Source: Mugil cephalus
Lineage: Eukaryota; Chordata; Actinopteri; Mugiliformes; Mugilidae
Direction: 5' to 3'
Assembly (NCBI RefSeq): GCF_022458985.1
Contig: NC_061771.1
Span: 27,768,001 to 27,832,000 of the forward strand
DNA: 64,000 nt
Part shown: positions 41,201-48,043 of the stretch, piece after piece
How the letters are laid out: each line of letters opens with the position of its first letter
How positions within the stretch are numbered: the stretch's first letter is position 1
Translations under genes and position numbers: made by a program
The notes under the pieces: generated by a model
Databases searched by the model: none
What the model was told of the DNA's origin: nothing
What the model saw: the letters and a program-made list of their open reading frames with translations, nothing else

Positions 41201-43196
41201 TGACAGTGAATCCAACCTTCTACTGACCTAAGAGACCTCATTCTACAGCCTGGATGTTTCACAAGTCCAAGCAGGTCTCTCTTTCCTCTCTCCTGCAGCT
41301 CATTTCCACTGAGGTCCACCTCCATGAGATGAGGGAGCTGAGACTCCAGAGCTGAGACCAGAGCGATACAGCCAGAGTCTGAGAGCAGACAAGATCTCAA
41401 CCTGCAGGGAGACGACACTTTGAACACAAAAATACTTAAACTAAATGATGTACTTCAGTCACTCTTCAATCTATCAGAGAGCAACATGATCCCAATATCT
41501 TGTAGCTGATTTTGACTCAGGTCTAGTTCTTGAAGAAAAAAAGGTCTGGACTTCAGAGCTGAGGCCAGAGAATTACAACTGTTCTTTGTTAAGCCACAGG
41601 AGCACAGTCTGAATAAAGAACAGAAACAGTAATTAAGTTTATTCATTTAGAATGAATAATAGGTATCGACTCACTGTGTAAGATTTGTGTGGAATATGTC
41701 AACACGCTACAGTGTTTATTGAAGAAGCCTGGACATTAAACATGACAAAATTCATTAAACAGAGACCCTGGTGGTTGAGAGACGGTTGTTTATCCTGCAG
41801 AGGGCAGTAATGCTTCCAGTAAATCAATGTCCCAAAAAGAAGAAGAAGGAGCAGAATTAGACAAAGCAGTTTCTGGTAAGCAGATTGTTTCCACACATTT
41901 AAAGCTAAAGAAAAAAAAAACACTCCAGGATAGAAAACAGTTGGGTTTATGCTATGGATGTCTGCACTGCCAGATACAGAGTCATGAAGCTGAACCACAG
42001 ACTGAAAGAAACCAGGTGACATTCACATCCAGTAAAGTCTCACCTCAGAGTGTTTAGAAAACACAGTGGATTCTTCAGCAGGACACACAGCAGCTCCACT
42101 CCTGAGTCCTCCACACTGTTTCCACTCAGGTCCAACTCTTCCAGATAGGACGGGTTGGACTGAAGAGCTGAGAGCAGAGAACCACAACTGCTCTCTGATA
42201 ACTTACAGTCAGCCAGTCTGTAATCAGAAGACACATATTAATTCACAATTATTATTGTCATGGTAATATTCCTTGAAGAGCTGCAGAACTAGACTAGAAA
42301 TTATACAGTTTTCTACATTTCTGCATAAAAATGCTTCAAAGCTCCTTTCCATCATTCACTTCAACACAAACATGTGACAAATTGATTTGACTGATTTATT
42401 TAAACTAAACCATGAACTGAAGACATTGGACTCTTGTTTAACCTTCAAATTAACTTGTGCTCCAAGAGATTCACCTCAGTGATATGTAATATTGGCTCAT
42501 TTTCCTGAATAAACAAACACACAAGCATAATATGTATTTGTTTGATTGAGTACTCTTTGTCTAATTTCAGGACTGACGTCTTGGATCCCTCTCCTTTTGG
42601 TGCAACTCTCCCAGGCAAATAATAAACATGCCTTAAAACAAATGATATGAGAAATTATTAGAACCCAAACTGACCTCAAAGTCCTTAGTCTGCAGTGTGG
42701 ACTCCCCAGTCCTGTAGCCAACAGCTTCACTCCTGAATCCGTCAGGTTCTTGATTTCACTCAAGTCAAGTTCTCTTAGATAAGACGGGTCCGATTTAAGA
42801 GCTGAGGCCAGTGAAGCACAACATCTTTCAGACACGATGCTGCCCCTCAGTCTATAAGAAAGAGTGAATTTATCTGTTAAGTTCATCTTCTCGTATCCCA
42901 TCTCTACAAATGTTTAAAGAACTAGAGAAGTTACCATCATTTTAGTTAAAGGTGTGAACTCTTAGCATGTGGTTAATACTGGTGTGTTATTCTTATCAGG
43001 AATGACCAGACAAAGACAGTCGTACCTCAGGGTCTGCAGTCTGCAGTTTGGGCTTTCCAGTGCAGCACACAGCAGCTCCACTCCTGACTCGTTCAGAGTG
43101 TTTCTCCTCAGATCCAGTTCTTTCAGCTCAGGGTTTGACTTCAGTTCTGATGCCAGGTGTTCATACTGAGTCTCTGAGAGTTCACCATGAGATGGC
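28945..43196 (-). CDS. NACHT-less LRR-FIIND-CARD gene (NLRP1-like, inverted paralog)
   Basis: Exons read on the minus strand from 43196 to 28945. They are LRR exons 43196-43026, 42851-42675, 42217-42044 and 41401-41228; linkers 41142-41102, 40985-40914, 39386-39298 and 39142-39087; FIIND 38649-38435, 38274-38024, 37088-36975 and 36659-36518; several linker modules; and the CARD 29261-28945. The phases chain without a stop from the LRRs to the CARD. No NACHT, FISNA or RING appears upstream as far as nup133. By family knowledge the FIIND-CARD part could self-cleave and recruit caspases, but without an ATPase the activation logic would differ, nearer to CARD8 or a decoy. The first exon is uncertain: a candidate is at 43984. 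It could also be a 5'-truncated duplicate. Confidence 0.7.
29753..29848 (-). pseudogene. Linker exon e, copy A, with dead donor
   Basis: The 96-bp copy encodes PSQLQ-type Pro/Ser linker sequence homologous to 30732-30830. Its acceptor TTTCAG is intact. The donor reads ATGAGC where its sisters have GTAAGC or GTGAGC, so it should be skipped. Skipping keeps the frame. Confidence 0.65.
30234..30326 (-). CDS. Linker exon f, copy B
   Basis: The 93-bp phase 1-1 exon between GGTTCAG and GTGAGC encodes [19 protein letters not shown] and [12 protein letters not shown]. It is a Pro/Ser-rich spacer between FIIND and CARD. Confidence 0.6.
30732..30830 (-). CDS. Linker exon e, copy B
   Basis: The 99-bp phase 1-1 exon between TTTTAG and GTAAGC encodes [20 protein letters not shown] and [13 protein letters not shown]. 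It is homologous to plus-gene exon 22831-22911, which has lost its first six codons. Confidence 0.65.
31691..32830. repeat. Perfect 30-bp palindrome arms split by a hAT insertion
   Basis: The arm 31691-31720 begins TTCAGGTAATTTCACACACG. It is the exact reverse complement of 32801-32830. Without the inserted element the two arms would be separated by only four bases. Confidence 0.9.
31727..32794 (+). mobile_element. hAT element, deletion derivative with BED-finger remnant
   Basis: The termini CAGGCATGTCAAAC and GTTTGACATGCCTG are inverted repeats. Both flanks carry the 8-bp target duplication CTATAGAG (31719-31726 and 32795-32802), as expected for hAT transposition. Inside, 32071-32238 encodes [20 protein letters not shown] and [10 protein letters not shown], then RRHSS and a stop. 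This is the start of a hAT transposase with the first half of a BED zinc finger. The catalytic domain is deleted. Confidence 0.88.
33300..33640. repeat. CA-rich simple-sequence tract
   Basis: Alternating ACACAC runs with interspersed GATAC and two similar blocks (ACACTCAGGAAGAGTACTAG at 33580 and a version at 33420) mark an impure minisatellite within the composite insertion. Confidence 0.7.
33926..34018 (-). CDS. Linker exon f, copy C
   Basis: The 93-bp phase 1-1 exon is nearly identical to copy B at 30234-30326. It belongs to a tandemly duplicated intron-exon block. Splice sites GGTTCAG and GTGAGC are retained. Confidence 0.6.
34438..34500 (-). pseudogene. Linker exon e, copy C, truncated
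   Basis: The part homologous to the donor side of exon e (ending CAGATGCAG before GTGAGC) is present. The acceptor side, including the codons for [11 protein letters not shown], is deleted. It probably no longer functions. Confidence 0.55.
35204..35409. repeat. 133-bp direct repeat pair
   Basis: CTAGCCACAGAAATAAAACC at about 35205 recurs 133 bases on at about 35338. Both are followed by CAGCTAATTAGCCTAG and AGTAGGTAATAGAGATGATG. Two copies are visible. Confidence 0.85.
35440..36165 (+). mobile_element. L2-like LINE reverse transcriptase fragment
   Basis: The frame contains [18 protein letters not shown], the YADD catalytic box, then [12 protein letters not shown]. After a frameshift near 35660-35700 it continues [31 protein letters not shown] and [14 protein letters not shown]. 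These are motifs of the fish L2/Maui group. It is 5'-truncated and lies antisense in an intron of the minus NLR gene. Confidence 0.8.
36330..36510. mobile_element. MITE fragment ('CATCAGACATAACATTATGA')
   Basis: It contains the end sequence CATCAGACATAACATTATGA and the opposite end GTGGTCATAATGGTATGGC. It adjoins FIIND exon 4 of the minus gene, as the related piece at 20690 adjoins that of the plus gene. Confidence 0.7.
36518..36659 (-). CDS. Minus NLR FIIND exon 4 (UPA end)
   Basis: The 142-bp open exon between TTTTACAG and GTAAAG encodes [20 protein letters not shown], then [18 protein letters not shown] and ELP. Length and phase equal those of the plus copy. Confidence 0.85.
36975..37088 (-). 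CDS. Minus NLR FIIND exon 3 (UPA)
   Basis: The 114-bp open exon between CTGAAG and GTGAGT encodes [18 protein letters not shown], then [12 protein letters not shown]. It is the same length and phase as 19825-19938. Confidence 0.8.
37427..37986. repeat. MITE with 'CATAGACTGTATA' inverted ends, copy 2
   Basis: CATAGACTGTATATAAATAT at 37427 and TGTACGGTCTATGG near 37986 bound it. It lies at the same intron position as copy 1 of the plus gene, so it predates the gene duplication. Confidence 0.65.
38024..38274 (-). CDS. Minus NLR FIIND exon 2 with cleavage-site region
   Basis: The 251-bp open exon encodes [36 protein letters not shown] and VLLFYRP, then [14 protein letters not shown]. The His-Leu-Ser triad at the expected self-cleavage point is the same as in the plus gene. 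Confidence 0.85.
38435..38649 (-). CDS. Minus NLR FIIND exon 1 (ZU5 part)
   Basis: The 215-bp open exon follows TTGTACAG and starts [20 protein letters not shown]. It includes [11 protein letters not shown] and AGPLFSISC. Donor is GTAAGT. Confidence 0.85.
39087..39142 (-). CDS. Minus NLR linker exon before FIIND
   Basis: The 56-bp exon between ATTCAG and GTAATT encodes [18 protein letters not shown]. The 'SPEL' and 'GPSSYR' features are typical of the segment just before FIIND. Confidence 0.7.
39298..39386 (-). CDS. Minus NLR linker exon
   Basis: The 89-bp exon between TTTCAG and GTGAGT encodes [18 protein letters not shown] and GQMHQIN. Its start phase 1 matches the exon at 40985-40914 and its end phase 0 matches 39142-39087. 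No domain is recognised. Confidence 0.6.
39990..40120 (+). repeat. LINE/SINE tail with TTATC repeats
   Basis: GAATTTCCCCAATAGGGATC followed by repeated TTATC units at 40098-40117 is a typical RTE-like 3' end in fish. Confidence 0.5.
40914..40985 (-). CDS. Minus NLR linker exon
   Basis: The 72-bp exon between ATCAG and GTGAGA encodes [20 protein letters not shown] and GAA. A basic KRRK patch is visible. Phases fit the exon at 41142-41102 and that at 39386-39298. Confidence 0.6.
41102..41142 (-). CDS. Minus NLR short exon after the LRRs
   Basis: The 41-bp exon between CCACAG and GTGTGT encodes [13 protein letters not shown]. It continues the phase 2 end of the last LRR exon. Being so short, it rests on splice sites and phase alone. 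Confidence 0.5.
41228..41401 (-). CDS. Minus NLR LRR exon, last
   Basis: The 174-bp open exon encodes [20 protein letters not shown], then [19 protein letters not shown] and MRSLR. Acceptor is CTGCAG and donor GTCAGT. It is diverged from the plus-gene LRRs, as expected for a capping repeat. Confidence 0.8.
41435..41608 (-). pseudogene. Minus NLR LRR exon, truncated
   Basis: From acceptor TTATTCAG at 41609 it encodes [20 protein letters not shown], then [19 protein letters not shown]. It hits TGA at 41455-41457 after DRLKSD. The usual '-CRLETLR' end and donor are missing. Because a complete exon is 174 bp, skipping it leaves the frame intact. Confidence 0.75.
42044..42217 (-). CDS. Minus NLR LRR exon
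   Basis: The 174-bp open exon with donor GTGAGA encodes [20 protein letters not shown], then [19 protein letters not shown] and LNTLR. Confidence 0.82.
42675..42851 (-). CDS. Minus NLR LRR exon, one codon longer
   Basis: The 177-bp open exon between TTATAG and GTCAGT encodes [20 protein letters not shown], then [20 protein letters not shown] and LRTLR. The extra codon lies in the 'SEIKNLT' loop. Confidence 0.82.
43026..43196 (-). CDS. Minus NLR first recognised LRR exon
   Basis: The 171-bp open exon after TGTCACAG encodes [18 protein letters not shown], then [19 protein letters not shown] and LQTLR, with donor GTACGA. Nothing like FISNA-NACHT precedes it on the minus strand. Confidence 0.8.
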
Positions 43197-43244
43197 CTGT
43201 GACATAAGGGGCAGAGCAACACATAACAAACCACTTAGTTCAAA

Positions 43245-43830
43245 CCATAGACTGTATAAAGATGGACCCCTCTAGGTGAAGCCAAAGCAAGTAGAGCTCC
43301 CCCTGGTGACTGGCTGCAGTATAAATCATAAGCTCCGCCCCCCGTATGCTGGTGGATACGATTTGGGATTAAAACACTAAAATACACGATTCAAATATTT
43401 TTTTTTTCCAAGGATGGTTTCAGTCAATAATGGTCAGCCACGCCTACAGGAGGAACATCTTTTCAAATGAGACGTCACTTCTACCAGATGATGCCTCTGA
43501 AGAAGACTGCAGGTGACAGTCGAAACATGTTTTAAAAATGTATCTACTCCCTTTGTTTTATCAGACACCGTTATTAAAAAGTTACAACAAGACAAAATTA
43601 ACATTTTTAAGCTGCAGGGTTTCACTCATTTTAGGTAGTTCATATAATGTTAATGCATGTTCATGTGTCATTTTTTTGGATGAGTTTTGTTTTCGTTATT
43701 TGACTCTTTAGAACAGGATGTGACATCATGGATGGCGACTGGAGACTGCCATTTTAAAAATAAGTACACTGTATGATCCAACATTTCTTTGTGGAGGTAG
43801 AGTGTAGTATTAGTATTAGTAGTGTTCTGT
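43245..43830. repeat. MITE with 'CATAGACTGTATA' end, copy 3
   Basis: It starts CATAGACTGTATAAAGATGG and later has GTACACTGTATGATCCAAC and GGAGGTAGAGTGTAGTATTA, shared with 18838-19447. The far end is truncated. It lies just upstream of the first LRR exon of the minus gene. Confidence 0.6.
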
Positions 43831-43984
43831 GTAAACGGTACCATTTGGGCAGGTTTAAAGCTCCCAACGTGGCTCCAGCGTAGGGTTCAGAGTGTTCTTG
43901 TGTTCTTCCCCTTGCATCATCACACTCTTTATACTTTGCTGCACGCGATGCTCGCCTCTCCTCTTCATCCCCACGGTCACTCAT
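43754..43984 (-). CDS. Candidate N-terminal exon of the minus NLR gene
   Basis: ATG at 43984 opens MSDRGDEEERRASRAAKYKE. It resembles the acidic 'MSD-EEE' first exons of fish NLRs. The true 3' border is unclear: the first two GT sites either give weak donors or the wrong phase for the LRR exon at 43196. The end given is only that of the open frame. A chance frame is possible. Confidence 0.3.
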   Translation of the reverse strand: MSDRGDEEERRASRAAKYKECDDARGRTQEHSEPYAGATLGALNLPKWYRLHRTLLILILHSTSTKKCWIIQCTYF

Positions 43985-44022
43985 CTTCTGATTTCAGTCT
44001 GTCCAGGAAAGAAGTTAATTAG

Positions 44023-45615
44023 ATACACCCTGATTAATAAAGATGTTAGAATAATGGTGTAACAACATTCAGTTTGTCTAGCTGAGTGTGTTGCATTTCA
44101 CACAGTTCTTTTTACTACTCTGCCAGTTGTCATTCTCTCAAGTATTGACATAAAATTCAACAATTTAAATCGGTGGGGGGGTCAAACTATATGTATATAT
44201 AGTCTGGCTTTTCCATTTGTTCCCTGTCTCATTGTTTCATGGCTTTTGTCCTTTTCTTGTCATTTTTTCCATGATTCATGCTGTGTTCATGATTCCTCTG
44301 GATGGAGAAACCGAATCTTTCGGAAGCGCTGAATCAGTCTGAAGCCATTGTGTTGAAGCGGTTCAGTTTTTCCCAGCATTTGATGCAATAACATGTGGCG
44401 ACAAGTACACATAGCATTCACAGGAAACGGGAAAGGGTTGTGAAACAGTGAGGCACTGTTTAGCAATGAAGTATGTGCATTTTCAAATGCTTGATTTATA
44501 TTCTTTCAATAAAAAAGCGATATACTTGAGTGGCTGTGCGTTCATATAATACTGTATGTAAAAGAAAAATACAAAATAACAAAAGTGAAATGCTTTGCAA
44601 CCAGGGACTGTGGTGACAATGATCATATAAAATGCTTGTTTCGCTGTGTGTGTGCTTAGTATGTAGTTATTACGTACTCACTCTCCCTCATTGTAAATCG
44701 ATAACATACGCAAAACTCTCCTCTCAAAAACCTGCGACATTTACATGCACTGTGATTTTGAAAACACCACCCTGAATTCAGTACGCTTATATTGTGATGT
44801 AATGAAGCTTAATTTTAATTCTATGAAGCGAATTCATTGAACCCTCTTGTTGTGACACTTCTGCTTTCGAACGTGACATCTCTATGAACTGCCCTCTGCA
44901 GTGCTTTTGGTTGAGTTTCATGTTTATTAAATTCTTCTTTTGAATTCTACTCCGGCCTCATCTTTTGTCCTGAATTTTTGTGTCATTCTTCAAAACCCTT
45001 CATTGTGACACTGTCCTAGTGTTTTGTGCTGTTCACTTCTCTGACCAAAACTAAACAGTGAATAAATTAGGAACAGAAGTTTTATTCATTGAGTAATTGC
45101 AGTCTTCTTCTTCTTCTTCTTCTTCTTCTTCTTTTTTTTCTCGGCACCGCCTTTGGCTTTTCTTGGATTCAGGAGGTGCTTTATAATTTGAGGCTTGACA
45201 CACAGATGGCATTCAGACGTTAATTCAATATTTTTGATACCTTAGGTTGTACATCATACAGTCTGTTCAAAATGTTCTAAAAATTAAGATGAAATAAAAA
45301 AAGAACAAGAGAAACTAGTTTCAGTCCAGCTTCCTTTTTTGGGACGGTCTTAGTAGTTTTTCTACTTTATCCTTCACAGTAAGACACACAGTGTAAACAA
45401 TGTACCAACATCAGTGGTGTGCATTCAACTTTGAATGCTACACACATGGAATTTAATTCTCATTTAGCTTTGCTGTATTATTTATTTTATTTCTCCCTTC
45501 ATAAAGTCCAGTTATGATCTCCAGTCTCAGTCAAATATAACAGTTAAATATAAACAGCTACTCAACATTGTGCGTCCTGGAAATATTATAATAAAACTTT
45601 AATGTTTCCTCTTAC
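44023..45615. other. Intergenic DNA between the minus NLR gene and the foldback element
   Basis: Only short frames are seen. A TTC microsatellite lies at 45107-45133. Some parts (GAAACCGAATCTTTCGGAAG near 44310) look like transposon ends, but no partner end was found. Confidence 0.45.
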
Positions 45616-45623
45616 CAGATACC

Positions 45624-47506
45624 ACTGCAGTCACGCCATCTGCGCTTCGGCGAGGCACGGTCGCGCTATCTACACTTGAAAATCGAGTGCCCGTCTACAT
45701 CGTATCGGACGGTAAAGCGTTTGAGCGGTTTTATGGTGCATTCAAGTGCATCCCGCAAACTCGGAAGTCTATATTTTTCTTCTTATTTTCACTTGTTGAA
45801 ATACATATATCAGTCATTACTTTGTTGTTATTTTACTACATTATATTTAATGATTAAAACTAAGTGACAGAACATAATTATTGAAGCATATTCAGAATCC
45901 AACTCATTTCTGCATAGTCAGATTTGAAAACTTAATTAAGAAAAGAATCAAATGGTTTTCCACATACTCTACAGCTACCACTGTGGTGATTTTCAATTTA
46001 TTTCACTGCATCACTTTCTGAAAATGTGATGTTGAATTCTTATCCAATGAATGATGTATATGGGCAGATTAAAAAAATAATTAAAAAAACAAAACAAATT
46101 GTTTTCTGCAAACTCCACCAGATTCTGGTTCTACACATCCCCAGCTACCACTGTGGTGATTTTCAACTTAATTCACTGCATAATTTTCAAGCAAACTTGT
46201 GTTGAAAGTATGCTCCATGAATGATGTATATGAGCAGATTAAAAAAATAATTAAAAAAAACAAATCAAATTGTTTTCTGCAAACTCCACCAGATTCTTCT
46301 TCTACACGTCCCCAGCTACTACTGTAGAGATTTTCAACATATTTCACTGCATCATTTTCAGATAAACTCGTGTTGAAATCATACCCAATGAATGATGTAT
46401 ATGGGCAGATTAAAAAAATAAATTAAAAAAAAAAAAAAATCAAATTGTTTTCTGCAAAGTCAACCAGATTCTTGTTCTACATGTCCCCAGCTACCAACAA
46501 ATTTTCAACAATTTTATTTATTTATTTATTTATAAAAATTTTTTAAATCTGCCCATATACATCATTCATTAGGTATGAATTCAACATCACATTTTCAGAA
46601 AATGATGCAGTGAATTATGTTGAAAATCACCACAGTGGTAGCTGGGGATGTGTAGAACAAGAATCTGGTGGAGTCTGCAGAAAACAATTTGATTTGTTTT
46701 AATTTTTTTCATTTTTTTAATCTGCCCATATACATCATTCATTGGGTATGATTTCATCATCCAATTATTTGAAAATGATGCAGTGAAATAAGTTGAAAAT
46801 CACCACAGTGGTAGCTGGGGACATGTAGAAGAAGAATCTGGTGGAGTTTGCAGAAAACAATTTGTTTTGTTTTTTTAATATTTTTTTTTAATCTGCCCAT
46901 ATACATCATTCATTGGGTATGATTTCATCATCCAATTATTTGAAAATGATGCAGTGAAATAAGTTGAAAATAACTACAGTGGTAGCTGGGGATGTGTAGA
47001 ACAAGAATCTGGTGGAGTTTGCAGAAAACAATTTGTTTTGTTTTTTTAATTATTTTTTTAATCTGCCCATATACATCATTCATTGGATAAGAATTCAACA
47101 TCACATTTTCAGAAAGTGATGCAGTGAAATAAATTGAAAATCACCACAGTGGTAGCTGTAGAGTATGCGGAAAACAATTTGATTCTTTTCTTAATTAAGT
47201 TTTCAAATCTGACTATGCAGAAATGAGTTGGATTCTGAATATGCTTCAATAATTATGTTCTGTCACTTAGTTTTAATCATTAAATAGAATGTAGTAAAAT
47301 AACAACAAAGTAATGACTGATATATGTATTTCAACAAGTGAAAATAAGAAGAAAAATATAGACTTCCGAGTTTGCGGGATGCACTTGAATGCACCATAAA
47401 ACCGCTCAAACGCTTTACCGTCCGATACGATGTAGACGGGCACTCGATTTTCAAGTGTAGATAGCGCGACCGTGCCTCGCCGAAGCGCAGATGGCGTGAC
47501 TGCAGT
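45624..47506. mobile_element. Foldback hAT-type element, 1,883 bp, non-autonomous
   Basis: Each end begins ACTGCAGTCACGCCATCTGC on its own strand, and the arms stay nearly identical for several hundred bases. The 8-bp direct repeat CAGATACC flanks both sides (45616-45623 and 47507-47514), the target-site size of hAT transposons. The inner arms consist of tandem units of about 165 bp carrying CAGCTACCACTGTGGTGATT and GAATGATGTATATGGGCAGA. These are in direct order to about 46520 and inverted after about 46540. No transposase is encoded. Short frames near each end are mirror copies of each other and not genes. Confidence 0.93.
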
Positions 47507-47739
47507 CAGATACCCCACCGGTGACAGCTCCTCAAGAACGAAGTAGCTATTGGCTCATCTAGAAGTTGACATGGACATATAGATATATAGGATATATTGA
47601 CTTATCGGTGCTGCTGCTACCAAAACATATAATACATGACGTTACATAAAAGTTATATAACGTAATTTTCTAATCGTTTTTGTGTTAGTTTGGGAGTATG
47701 CTATTCTGTGCTATGGTTGCGTGTACGTTGTCAATAAAG

Positions 47740-47924
47740 TTTAGACAAAACGGGCGGGCAGCGCGATGACGTATTATTCATGCGACGGCACCGCGCGTTG
47801 TTTGGAGGCGGTGAAAACGTTAAAACGCTTAGCCGCTGGTGATATCGGTATCGACGGGGCTTTTACAGGGGCAACTAAGTGGGTATTTATCGACCATTAA
47901 GCAGCTCGGGGTACCGGCCCAGGC
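47740..47924 (+). promoter_or_regulatory. nup133: CG-rich promoter region and 5' UTR of nup133
   Basis: Sequence just upstream of the start codon is much richer in CG dinucleotides than the AT-rich surroundings. It includes GGGCGGGCAGCGCGATGACG, holding a CRE-like TGACGTA at about 47768. No TATA box is evident, as usual for housekeeping genes. An in-frame TAA at 47898-47900 precedes the ATG. Confidence 0.6.
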
Positions 47925-48043
47925 ATGTTTAGCCCCCGCACCACTCCGAGCTCCGGCCGCAGGCAGCAGAGCCGGACCGCGGGGAGGAAGAGCGTCTCCT
48001 CCAGCCTCCTGTTCTCCCCACGCAGGACGAATCTGTCGGCCAG
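47925..48043 (+). CDS. nup133: nup133 exon 1
   Basis: ATG at 47925 starts [20 protein letters not shown], followed by [13 protein letters not shown]. The SSSLLFSP block resembles the human 'SSPVLFSP'. It is the disordered N-terminus (residues 1-40). Donor GTGAGG. Confidence 0.9.

Noticed and set aside
45676..45867. Open frame starting MKIECPSTSYRTVKRLSG, with an identical twin at 47454-47263 on the minus strand
   Set aside because: Both lie in the mirror arms of the foldback hAT element, so they are copies of non-coding transposon DNA. No domain is visible.
45624..47506. CRISPR-like array suggested by regular 165-bp repeats
   Set aside because: Units are long, adjacent without unique spacers, and inverted about a centre. 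This is a eukaryotic transposon.
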